Shown here: positions 26,892-37,396 of the stretch, piece after piece
Position numbering within the stretch: the stretch's first letter is position 1
Layout of the letters: every line of letters begins with the position of its first letter
Assembly: GCA_036245525.1 (NCBI GenBank)
Contig: BTPG01000001.1
Span: forward strand, 221,369,144 to 221,433,143
From: Semisulcospira habei
Taxonomy: Eukaryota > Mollusca > Gastropoda > Semisulcospiridae
Length of the DNA stretch: 64,000 nt
Direction of reading: 5' to 3'
Made by a program: the position numbers and the translations under genes
Notes under the pieces: generated by a model
Told to the model about the DNA's origin: nothing
The model's input: only the letters and a program-made list of their open reading frames with translations
Database searches by the model: none

Positions 26892-27360
26892 GGACTACGA
26901 CGTGAAATGCGGGACTACGTCCCCAAAGACCCACTAGGCTGCAATTTATGCTTGTATCTGACAAAATATAACTCGATTTTATTCATTTCAAACATCTGCT
27001 AGCTGCAAATAGATTGGCACACCTGCAGCTGTTTGCAGAATTTCGAAAGCTTGCGGGAAATTGTCATAATTTGAAGAAATCTGTGACCTTTTGGTGTGCA
27101 AAATTTGATGGATAAAGTGTCCGATTCGTTGGGACAGATTCTGCTGCAAAACAGCGTTCACATTACACTAAATGCACTTGTCAGCATTCTTGCGGGTTGT
27201 ACAAGTGGCATTTTGTGTTCAAATTAGGGAATTTTAGTCTCTTTCGAGCTGAAAAGGGTGCCTTATGTTGGGACTACGATGTGCAGAAATGGTCATGGTT
27301 GCGCCGAGATGGCCTATGGTGTGAAGAATGTGGGACTACACTGTGCAAAAATCGCTGCCT
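26892..27360 (+). repeat. Dispersed element, left member of an inverted pair
   Basis: ACAGGACTACGACGTGAAAT…ACCCACTAGG…CAATTTATGCTTG…AATAGATTGGC…AGGGAATTTTAGT. The complement of the same sequence, diverged, lies at 30110–30625. No coding potential seen. Confidence 0.7.
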
Positions 27361-27759
27361 CCCAGCCTACGTTAAATTGTTACACTATTCATTATGTAGC
27401 TGTCCGATTTTAATATACAGTAAAATACTGTCGATAAACTAGTTGAAATTTTATTAAAAGGTCAAATAAAGATACATGCCGGAAAAAGAAATATAATAGA
27501 GGCAAAGGAAAAGTGTCTGTTATGACAGAATGCGTTTGCTTTGCTAAAATACCCAGGCTGGAATGTTGAGTATTTTATATGAGGCTGATCAACACGAACT
27601 TTTTGGGGAACAACGAATACAACACACGTTACACCCAAGCCATGTCAGCTGCATGCAATGGCTTATGTTACTTATGGATGTTCATTGACTAACCCTTACT
27701 GACTACAGTGAATAACTCCTAGTTAGGTCCCCCTTGAACTATATGACTGTTTTCCAAGT

Positions 27760-28215
27760 TTCACGAAATTTAAGACGACAGAAAGTCAGTCTGAAAACCA
27801 CTCTATTCAAAATGTGTTGGAAACATTTTTATATGAATCCACATACCTATTGACATACCTTTTTCTTGATCTCTTTTACCTTGACCTTTTCGTGGGGTCA
27901 TCCAAATTAGTATGCATAGGAAGGTCTTACCATCGGGTGTCTTTGTACTAAATTTGGGCTTCGGGTTGTGAATAGTATTTGAGAGAAAAAAAAAAGTCTT
28001 TCAAAATATTGCTAGTTTTGACGTATTTCCTGATCCCCTGTAACCCTGACCTTTGAGAGAGGTCACTAAAATTGATACGTTTAGAAAGGTCTGGCCTGGG
28101 CCAAGTTTGAAGTCTGTGTCTTGAATAGAAAATACCATCTTTAAAGTTTACGACAGAGAGACGACCACTGGCCCATTTAATAGACTTGCTTTTGCTATCG
28201 CACATGAGCCAAGAA
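27760..28215. repeat. Dispersed repeat family G, uninterrupted copy
   Basis: Units with TTGACC…GTCATCCAAATTAGTATG, AAGGTCTTACCATC and TTGTGAATAGTATTTGAG, then TTTAAAGTTTACGACAG. It provides an empty-site comparison for the insertions in the other copies. Confidence 0.72.
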
Positions 28216-29620
28216 GTCCATGGTGGACCACTTCGATCTGGGCAGAATATTCCCACAAAAAAAAGACGAAGAAAAAGAAGAAGAAATACAGTTGGATTTA
28301 CAAACCTTGCTTGTTTTTTGTTGTTGTTGTTGTTGTTGTTGTTTTTTGGGTTTGGTTTTTTTTTTCCCCATAAGTAACTATGGTAATATGACTATCAGCT
28401 TATGTTAGTCGTGTTACCAAAGACACGAAGAGCTGTGGGTATGCTCATTCTGTTTTCTAATGGTCACGTTGCAAGCTTCACCTAAAGAAGATGTATATAT
28501 TAAGCTGAACAGCTTGAAAGCTGTGAAACAACAAGATATTTTGTATCTTTATTGTGATGTATTGAACCAGATGTAAATCGCAACATGACTGACAAGATGA
28601 CTGTCAGTCGTGTTATGAGACTGTCAGTTGTGTTACGAAACTGTCAGTCGTATTACGGACAAATCTTACCTTTTTTATTCAGACGTAAATACAATATATT
28701 CCCACCATAGTTTGAGGCTTTGAATCATCTTACATCAATTCACCATTAAACAAGATGGGTGAAACATAACCCACAAAGTCTCTTCTTTATGAGATCTGTC
28801 CTCCCTGTCACGGGTCGATACCTTTTGTCTTTGACCTGATCCTGATGTTGAAATATCTCTTATTGAACAAGATGAGGATTTCATCCAAAAGTCTACCGTA
28901 TTGTTTGGAGCTCACATGCGTTTTTCTTTTAGGAACATTCACAGATGTTCATATTTTTAAGCTTAGCCTTCTGATCCATTTCCTCCTCTCTAAACCAACC
29001 TCTGATCAACACACACGCCGGCACACACAAACAAAGACGGACACGCGGCGCTTCCCGCCATTAGTACGCTCTGTGGGCTGGAGTAGCACCGGAATTCTGA
29101 AGAAAAATAGCACAAGCAGCAAAATGACGTCACTATAACCTTGACGTCATGGCATCGCTAGTCTGCTCGTGTACACAGTGACAAAATTGATGTTTCACGT
29201 CACTCATCCGAAAGGCATGAAGCCTCTTCCAGGGCTGACTGTTCGTTCCGCACAGCCTCTTCCAGGGCTGACTGTTTGATGGGAGTATATAGTGAATCCA
29301 GAACTTGCAAATATTAATTAATTACTCATTATTCAAAACGTTGAAGAGGTAGAAAGCTACCTAACGAACTCATCTAATGTCTTTCTGCAAACTAGCTATA
29401 TTCAAAATTTCAAGTAAATATGACAAAAATTACGGACTTTAATCTGGGTCAACCGACTTTCTATAAACAGTCTATTATGTCTTCAGTGAGACATCCAGTT
29501 ACAACATGCTCGGAGACTCTCTTAGCCACCCCTTAAATAAAGTATTTCGCCAAGTTTCAAGCTCTTTCGTACAGCAGTGATCTGAGATTCTCGTGTCTAC
29601 ATACATACATGCCCGCATGC

Positions 29621-29625
29621 GCGCG

Positions 29626-29674
<49 letters not shown>

Positions 29675-29687
29675 ACACACACACACA

Positions 29688-29757
<70 letters not shown>
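29621..29757. repeat. (CA)n microsatellite
   Basis: Starts as CGCG then CA units with a TT interruption. Confidence 0.96.
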
Positions 29758-29761
<4 letters not shown>

Positions 29762-29909
29762 TGGCCTTTCGCGCCAAATATACGTTCAACAACGAGGTTA
29801 GCGTAACTAGACATGATGTAATTTTTATCTTGTTACTTCAATTGTGAGAGGTTTAGGCCTGCCCGCTTTGACATCATGGACATGCTATTAAATTCGCCCC
29901 ATTGCAACC

Positions 29910-29956
29910 CATCCTAAAAAGTCCATTCTATAAATAGAAGGAACTTAAAAAAGAAC
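29910..29956. repeat. Conserved 47-bp foldback, copy 2
   Basis: Identical by eye to 23484–23532 over about 47 bp while the flanking sequence is unrelated. Confidence 0.7.
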
Positions 29957-30109
29957 AGCTGGTCATATCTTTATGTTTTTATCGACTTTGTTGTTTTGCA
30001 AATATAATTTATTTTACATAATACACATTATTCTCCTAAATATCATATTTGCTTTACTTCAAATGTTAATGTTTTGTTTTGGCATTTGGAAATGTCATAC
30101 CTACTAGTT

Positions 30110-30625
30110 GCACTGCAAGTACTTCAAACAAGATATGTTCCTGTTTCTGTCGTGTGCACAGGCCGTGTAGTCCCAAATCCTTCACACCGTGGGTCATTTC
30201 TGAACAACCGAGATCGTCTTTTGCACAGCCTAGTAGTCCCAACATCAAATAACCTTTTTCAGTTCGAAGGACTCTAAAATTCCCTAACCTAACCACTTAT
30301 TGTCATTTGTACAACCCACAAGAATGTTGACACGTGTATTAAGTGTAGTGTAGACGCAGCTAAGCAGCAGAATCTGGCCTGACAAATCGGACACGCGATC
30401 GGTCAAATTTTGCACACTTATATCTCGTCGATTTCATCAGATTATGACAGTTTGCAACCACATATGTTTTAACTCTGCAACTAGCTACATGTGCGCCAAT
30501 CTATTTGTAGCTAGAGGATGCTAAACATGAACAATATTGATTTACATTTTGTCTGATTCAAGCATAAATTGGTTCCTAGTGGGTCGTACGGGACGTAGTC
30601 CTTATCTCCGCTACGTGCACAGGCG
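30110..30625 (-). repeat. Dispersed element, right member of an inverted pair
   Basis: Complement of 26892–27360: CCTAGTGGGTCG, AATCTATTTGTAGCTAG, CAAGAATGTTGACA, AAAATTCCCTAACC in inverted order. Confidence 0.7.
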
Positions 30626-30807
30626 TAGTCCTGTCTGCATACCGGACCCCCCACCCCACCCCCCCGACCCAAAATTCTTTAAAATCCTTAACAAATCCCC
30701 CCCCCCCCTCCCCTCCCCCGCGCTTTTCGATTTTTTTGGCATATGGAAGTAAGGTTTTTGTATCAGGTTGAAGGTTCCAATCAGAAAGTTGGAGGTTGAG
30801 AAACCAA

Positions 30808-31035
30808 TTAACCCCTTGCCTGCCACTGTACGTACGCTGTACGTATATTTCTGAAATCTTGATTTTGATTTAACGACCGTCAAAAACCAACACCGTCCAA
30901 GAAACACGGACACAAATTGTATCAAAAAGAGGCATAGACCCTCATGAGCCCCGGCGAAGTCGCGGCGCTCATAAAGATATGACTCTGTCTCTTGCAGTTG
31001 AGGTGTGCACTTTTTCTCGGGAGTGAAGGGGTTAA
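30808..31035. repeat. Family B element, complete
   Basis: TTAACCCCTTGCCTGCC to GAGTGAAGGGGTTAA. The left arm has TGTACGTACGCTG and CCAACACCGTCCAAG before the GCATAGACCCTCATGAGCC hairpin. Confidence 0.85.
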
Positions 31036-31118
31036 TAAGAACTTGAAAAGAAGCCCGGAAGGAAAGAAACAGATTCGAAAATGGTTCTAGAAGTCAGACG
31101 CACTGGGCGGTTTAAAAA

Positions 31119-31398
31119 TGACTCTTTCGAGACGTGCCGCATCCGGATTCGCGGCGTAAAGCCAGGTCCATATGTACACACGGCGTAAAGCCAGGTCCAT
31201 ATGTACACACGGCGTAAAGCCAGGTCCATATGTACACACGGCGTAAAGCCAGGTCCATATGTACACACGGCGTAAAGCCAGGTCCAGTGTACACACGGCG
31301 TAAAGCCAGGTCCATATGTACACACGGCGTAAAGCCAGGTCCATATGTACACACGGCGTAAAGCCGCGAATCGGGATGCGGCACGTCTCGAAAGACTG
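31119..31398. repeat. Palindrome with a tandem 29-bp array in its loop
   Basis: Arms GACTCTTTCGAGACGTGCCG…ATTCGCGGC and GCCGCGAATC…CGGCACGTCTCGAAAGA are inverted. Between them GGCGTAAAGCCAGGTCC repeats seven times from 31152 at 29-bp spacing (one unit of 28), then a partial unit. The open frames here come from the repeat. Confidence 0.88.
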
Positions 31399-31436
31399 AG
31401 TTCCTCTTGACTGCAGAGGAAAAGTGAGCACAATCA

Positions 31437-31593
31437 AAATGCAAGAGACATAGATCCTCATGAGCCCCCGCGACCGCGGGGGCTCATGAGAATCTATGCC
31501 TCTTGCGGAGACCATTTTGATTCCATGTTAACTGGATATGAATACTGACAGATTTCAGAAATAATAATGTACGTACTGTGGCCGCAGGGTTAA
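31437..31593. repeat. Family B element, 5′ truncated
   Basis: Strong hairpin AAGAGACATAGATCCTC with CCCCCGCGACCGCGGGGG tip; right end GCAGGGTTAA. The left end is missing. Confidence 0.8.
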
Positions 31594-31665
31594 TGTAATC
31601 ACCCCCCCCCCCCCCCCCCCTGAGATGACGTGTATGTTTTTAGCCTGTATATGTTTTTACTGCTG

Positions 31666-31735
31666 TAACCCTTTCAGCGGTTTGGCTGTCGCTAACGCTT
31701 TTTGCCGCGATGATTCCAGTAGGAATCATAGACTG
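31666..31735. repeat. Family E element, partial
   Basis: AACCCTTTCAGCGGTTTGGC…GCGATGATTCCAGTAGGAATCAT. Right half lost. Confidence 0.6.
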
Positions 31736-31892
31736 AGACAAAAAAGCTTGATTCAACTCCGACTTCACATATATAAATTGCATCGGTTTGACTTTGAGTC
31801 CGTGTCCAGTGAGTGCATAGATGGTGTTTGTTTCCACGTTCTAATGTTGTATTGCAGCGTGCAAAGTAGACTACTGGAAACTGACGCCAACT

Positions 31893-32110
31893 AACCTTTA
31901 TCATTCGGAATACACCTGAGTGTGTGAAATAAGTTTGACTAAAATAGTTCAAGGGTAGTGCCAGAATAGCTTGGCGCCTCGAGGCGCCAAGCTATTCTGG
32001 CCCCACCCTTGGTCCATATCCTTATCTGTAAGTACTGTAATGTAGCTTGCATATGGCAGTGTACAAATTTGAAGCTTTTAGCCTCGGTGTGATATGGGCT
32101 AATGCACAAC
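31893..32110. repeat. Family A element, TTATCATTC subtype
   Basis: AACCTTTATCATTCGG, a hairpin with TTGGCGCCTCGAGGCGCC, then GTAAGTACTGTAATGTAGC. TTAA ends lost. Confidence 0.75.
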
Positions 32111-32589
32111 CGCCACATGCTAAACGTGTCTTCAGGATTGCACTTGGCCTTATGCATCGTTAGGAAGCCAAGAAAGTCCCCGCTTATAAACTTGAGTTTT
32201 GTGCGGGTGCTTCAGTGGCGTGATCGGTAGATTTGTCGATACGTCGTCCAAATGTGATGGGTAAGGAACTTAAAGTTTCGGGGCTGGCAGGTGTGTAGTA
32301 TCGAATCCACACCAAGTAAAAAAAAAAAAAGAAAAAAAAAAGTAGATTAATTTATTATTGGAAACTGAGGCGCCCGTCTCCCCCGTTTTAGGGGGAGTTT
32401 TGCTAAAGATATGAATTATTTGTGCAAGTTCCGTAAGGCTTGTCCGTTAGGACTAAAATGGATTACTTAGTACATAATTAGTTAATTAGTACTTGAATAA
32501 GTTGTGTCTTAACCGAGTCTGTTGTGCAACTGAGTTTGTTTGTTCTTGGTTTTTATTTGTTTGTAAGAACAAATCATTGTGGACAATGT

Positions 32590-32740
32590 ATTATTAATAT
32601 TTATTTATTTTATTATTATTTTATTTATTTATTTATTATTTTTTATTATTTATTTATTTATTTTATTTATTTTTTTATTTTTTATTTATTTATTTTTTTA
32701 TATATTTATTTTATTTTTATTTATTTTTATTTTTTGTTTG
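32590..32740. repeat. (TTTA)n-rich tract
   Basis: TTTATTTA and TTTTATT repeats ending in a poly-G run. Confidence 0.9.
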
Positions 32741-32844
32741 GGGGGGGGGGGGGGGGCGAGTTTTTTTCTTTTTATGCATGTACTTTTCTTTATGTATCTT
32801 CAAGTCTTCTCTGATGTGAACATATGAAGTGCTTATTCACATAT

Positions 32845-33020
32845 AGGGGCCTGACGTGTGGTGATTTGACTAAATGCAAATCCGCCGCTGCGCCACCGCG
32901 TGCGCGCGGCCACCGCCTAACAAGCCCAAGTCAGAATGAGCTAGTTACGCGGTGGCCGCGCGCACGCGGTGGCGCAGCGGATTTGCATTTAGTCAAAGCA
33001 CAACTCCTCAGGCCCCTATG
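32845..33020. repeat. Long foldback element with CpG-rich arms
   Basis: TAGGGGCCTGA…TTTGACTAAATGCAAATCCG…GCCACCGCGTGCGCGCGGCC, loop of about 35 bp, then the full complement ending TCAGGCCCCTA. The central arms are about 60 bp and nearly perfect. It has no TTAA ends. Confidence 0.85.
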
Positions 33021-33194
33021 CTTATTCAGTCTTTGTACTTCTCACGACCCTAGAATGACATACCACTAGTTGATATGCATGCCAGCGTGGTGACAAATAG
33101 TGGCAAGGGTTGCTTTTAAGACTCGACTTAAATGGGGAAAAAATGCACTTAACTACTGTTTTAGGTTAAGTTCCGTGTGGTAGTGATGTGCGCA

Positions 33195-33369
<175 letters not shown>

Positions 33370-34018
33370 TTCCTCCCTACGTCACACGACCAGTCACTTT
33401 AGAGAAAACTGTACCATGTGACCGTGATATAAAAACCACTGTAGCGAAAAATGGCGAACGTTTATAGCCCTCTCGATGACGCGTTAGGACCTCGTTTTCG
33501 AGTCTTGACTGCAACTCGGTTCGACAAAATAGCAGAAAAATACGCACTAAAGTAGCCCTATTTGACATAATACACATCATCTGCCTTATTATTTACGACG
33601 TGAGGAGCCAACTTAAACAATATTTCACCACTAATTACACAGCGCAAACAGCATAAGCCTTCGCCAAATCCATCTCATCGCCATGCATCGAGACATTTTC
33701 AAACTTTGGGAAACCAAAGAACAAAAATAGCTTCCGAGTGTTTTTTTTTAAAACCAATCAGAGACAGCAATCCTTGCAAACCGGCAACACACTGTCGTCT
33801 GCTCAGCCACTGACCAACATGCCACAATTTCACCAAAGCACAGCCGAGCAACAAATTCAAGAACTAAAACGAAAATACACACCCAGCAACATCATACACA
33901 AAGCACGCTATTGCCAAAGTTCTCCGCTCTTCACGTCACTCAGTGCGGGACTATCTGAAGAAAAACATCTCACGAATTTTCGAAGACTATCTGACATGTC
34001 AACGCTGTAAAATCTTAC

Positions 34019-34165
34019 CTTAAAATCCATCTCAGCACTAGTTCTGCTGTTAACAACGAGCGTTTTTTGGTATTCCTTTTTCCAGATATCCAAACACACA
34101 TGACACTCTAGAATATCATATAACAACGACAATCTGCTGCACACTCGAAGCATCCCTTCAGTCAT
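34019..34165 (-). CDS. Possible isolated coding exon, unidentified
   Basis: A 49-residue open stretch starting MTEGMLRVCSRLSLLYD and ending SAEMDFK just before a GTAAGATT donor. It does not overlap a repeat family recognised here. No family is recognised and no partner exon was found, so it could be chance. If real it would be an amino-terminal exon on the minus strand whose next exon lies below 34000. Confidence 0.25.
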
Positions 34166-34520
34166 CTTGAATCTAAAAGCACAAGGCACCATGCTAACTT
34201 GCACAAGCTGTCACATCAGTGGTCAAATGCCGATCGCTTCATCAAAAAGTTCTTAATTTTTCTGAATCGCACAGCAGTCAAGAAGCACTGTCACTGTCAT
34301 TCTGTACACAAGCCAAGCCGATTAGCGTTTTACTCGCGAAACTTGCGCTTCACTGACACGGTATCATGCTACGTCACACTCTGGCTCGTAAAGACTGGGA
34401 ATCCCCGGCAGAAGATGTATATTCAATGGTGTCACCTATCCGCCACAGGAGCGGCCGACTTTATAAACTGGATTTTTTTAAAACAATAAACGGAGGAAGG
34501 AAAACAAATACGTTACGGCG

Positions 34521-34632
34521 GGTCGGAGGGGTTCGCTACACGGACCTTTGTAGGCCTAAGGGAGGTCAAAGGAATCATTGTACTCCTCAGGCCTCAGGCC
34601 TACAAAGGTCCGTGTAGCGAACCCCTCCGACC
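34521..34632. repeat. Foldback element with 37-bp perfect arms
   Basis: GGTCGGAGGGGTTCGCTACA…TTTGTAGGCCT and its exact complement, separated by about 38 bp. No relation to families A–E seen. Confidence 0.88.
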
Positions 34633-34915
34633 AATAACTTATATAATATTGAGTTCATGATTATTCTTCAAAGCGCGGACTGGCCGCGTGGTGTAACGTA
34701 TTTTATGTATTGACAACGGACATCAACACATCAATGGCACGCTGTATGAACGGGTGGAACTCTAACAATTACGGTGTTCCACACACACACACACACAAAT
34801 CCGGTGTACGAGTTTCTACGCGTACCGTACAGCCACATTTTTTTAGACGGAACCGCACGCCATAGTTTTTTAGAGTTGGGTCGAATGGTTTGAGAACTTT
34901 TACTTTTAACTCCTG

Positions 34916-35078
34916 ACTGCCAAGAAAAAATTGAACACGATCAGCGACTGCGGGGGCTCATGAAGATCTATGCCTCTTGCAGAGGCCAATTTGTATCCAT
35001 GCTTCTTTGACGTTTTTGGCTGCTGAATAAACACAGATTTCAGAAACAATGTACCTACTGTGGCAGGGAAGGGGTTAA
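34916..35078. repeat. Family B element, left arm deleted
   Basis: TTAACTCCTGACTGCC to GGGAAGGGGTTAA. Only the right arm GCGACTGCGGGGGCTCATG of the hairpin remains. Confidence 0.78.
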
Positions 35079-35161
35079 TACACCATATCCCCTGAGATGA
35101 CGTGTATGTTTTGTTTATGGTTTATCATGGTTCTGGGCTTATCATTGAGCGCCCGGCTTCG

Positions 35162-35382
35162 TTAACTCATTCTACCCCAGACACACCACAGCAAGATATG
35201 GATCGACCATGATAGTTCAAGGGTGATGTCAGCCAATAGCTAGGCGCCGGCCTATGGGCGCCAAGCTATTCTGACATCACCCTTGAACTATCATGGTCGA
35301 TCTGTGTCCTGCGCTGCACTGCAGTCTTCAGAGGACAACGGCAACATTTGGGGATTTGGGTCTTGGGGGTACACCGAGTTAA
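35162..35382. repeat. Family A element, complete
   Basis: TTAACTCATTCTACCCC to ACACCGAGTTAA. The stem AGGGTGATGTCAGCC has a small insertion at its tip. Confidence 0.85.
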
Positions 35383-35417
35383 AGGAAGGTTGGCGTCTTG
35401 CTGAGCGGGTTTCAGAT

Positions 35418-35667
35418 TTAACCCCTTCGCTGCCAGTGATCACGAATTGCGCGTATGAAACGACTGCACGTGACCGACGTTTGTGTGAAGGACACAGATG
35501 TAAATGGGACCCAACATAGGCGCAAACAACGTTGGAGTGACAAGAGACATAAATCCTCATGAGCCCCCGCGACTGCGGAAAGTTAGTGCGACTGCCGGGG
35601 CTCATGAGGATTTATGTCTCTTGCAGTTGGGTAGCGCTCGCCTTGCCCCGATAGTTTACGGGGTTAA
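35418..35667. repeat. Family B element, complete, with tip insertion
   Basis: TTAACCCCTTCGCTGCC to TTTACGGGGTTAA. The tip reads GCGACTGCGGAAAGTTAGTGC, an extra duplication of CGACTGC at the hairpin loop. Confidence 0.84.
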
Positions 35668-35992
35668 AATAAGCTCAAGTTATTGTTAGTTTTGTCTGTT
35701 TGGCTAGTAGTTTTAACCTAGAAACGGCTAGTCGCTTTTGCGGTCATAGGTGAAGGAGCGAAAGGTCCCCCAGCACTGGTCGGCATTCACTGGCCCGAGC
35801 ACACACCCCAGAGGTTTTGGCCAAGCGTGGGTTTGATGTCACGTCTGCATGTATGAACTTTTTCTTTGCGGATTATTGTTGCATAACAGCCTCTGCTGAC
35901 GAATCTACACAGTGCCACTCTAAAAAGTATGAGTGATGTTCATGTAAATAGGGCCCGGTGGGTGGGAAAATAAGGTAGCATGATTTTACGAT

Positions 35993-36228
35993 GCGTATTA
36001 GGCCTTTTCATCCTGATGCACAATTGCGGGTTGAAATAAATTTGACTATGATTGTTAAAGGGTGGTGCCAGAATAGCTTGGCGCCTGAGGCGCCAAGCTG
36101 CTCTGGCACTACCCTTGAACGAAAATGTTTGATCTATCTTGCAATCTGTAATGTAGCCTTTATAGGACAATAAGCAATTTTTATTTTTTTAATTTTTTTA
36201 TCAGCCTCATGATGTGACGAGTTAGTCT
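35993..36228. repeat. Family A element, diverged
   Basis: Core GGTGGTGCCAGAATAGC with GGCGCCTGAGGCGCC tip; right flank CTTGCAATCTGTAATGTAGCC as in the TTATCATTC subtype. Confidence 0.72.
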
Positions 36229-36256
36229 GCTGCATTACGTGCGCGTGTCCGTCTGG

Positions 36257-36477
36257 GAATACCCATATACTGAGGCTAAAAGCTTCAAATTTGTACACAG
36301 CCATATGCAAGCTACATTATAGTACTTACAGATAAGGATATAGACCAATGGCTTTAGTTCAAGGGTGGTGCCAGAATAGCTTGGCGCATCTAGGCGCCAA
36401 GCTATTCTGGCACTACCCTTGAACTATTTTAGTCGCACTTATTTCACACACGGGTGTATTCCGAATGATAAGGGCTA
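36257..36477. repeat. Family A element, TTATCATTC subtype, inverted
   Basis: ATACTGAGGCTAAAAGCTTC at the left and TTCCGAATGATAAGGGCTAA at the right. Confidence 0.78.
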
Positions 36478-37396
36478 ATCCACTATTAACGGTGCACATG
36501 CACGGTAGTCCAAGAAGTTCGTTGGCTCAAGCGAGCAAACTGTATTTCGACAAAGCCCTTAGAAATGTTTTCTTTTCTTTTTTATACAAAATTGAACCTA
36601 TTTAATTTTAGCCATCTAATATAGCAACTGAAATACAGTAAAAACCTAGGGCACGCAGAAGATGCTGTACCTTCATAAGGACCACCCAAAAACAATCTGG
36701 AACAAGAAAGACAAAGCGGTTATGGCTCACGTGGATGACCTATTTACGTGTGTGAGCTGTGAGACAATAAGGAAAGGGCCGGCTTCTGCACCAGCAAAAA
36801 TCCATGTTTTTCACACATCTGTCAAATCCCCGTGACCCTTCACTGTTGCGATGAGTCAACGCAATTAGCATGCACAGGAAGGTCTTATCATCAGCTACGT
36901 TTGTGCCAAATGTGATTGAAAAAATTGCAAAGATGTTCATAATACCTACAAATTTTATCAAAAACTGGCATTTTACAAACATTTGCTGGCCTCTTGTGAC
37001 CCTTGACCATTCCTAGGGGTCATCCAAATTAGTATGCATAGATAGGTCTTACCATCAGGTATCTCTGTACCAAATTTGGGTTTTAAGTTGTCAATAGTAT
37101 TTGAGAAAAACATGTCAAAATATGGCTATTTTGGACCTATTTCCTGAGCTCTTGACCTTTCCGATGGATCAACCAAATTAGTAGTGCATAGAAAGGTCTT
37201 CCCATCAGGTATCTCTGTAGCAAGTTTGGGTTTGAAGTTGTGAATAGTATTTGAGAAAAAACGTCTTTTGTCGAAGAATGACCTATTTTCTGACCTTGTG
37301 ACCCTTGACCTCTCCAAGGGGTCATCCAATTAGTATGCATAGATCTTACCATCAGGTATCTCTGTAGCAAGTTTGGGTTTGAAGTTGTGAATAGTA

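Larger units (their letters stand above)
27361..30109. other. Non-coding stretch between the inverted pair
   Basis: Apart from the family G copy, a (TTG)n tract near 28318–28341, a (CA)n block and the 47-bp foldback, no gene or known element is recognised. Short direct repeats occur (CTGTCAGTYGTGTTA near 28605–28660; GCCTCTTCCAGGGCTGACTG twice at 29223–29271). Confidence 0.5.

Noticed and set aside
31032..31515. Repeat proteins with Tyr-Ala-Val-Cys or Gly-Phe-Thr-Pro units
   Set aside because: They are three-frame translations of a 29-bp minisatellite in a palindrome loop.
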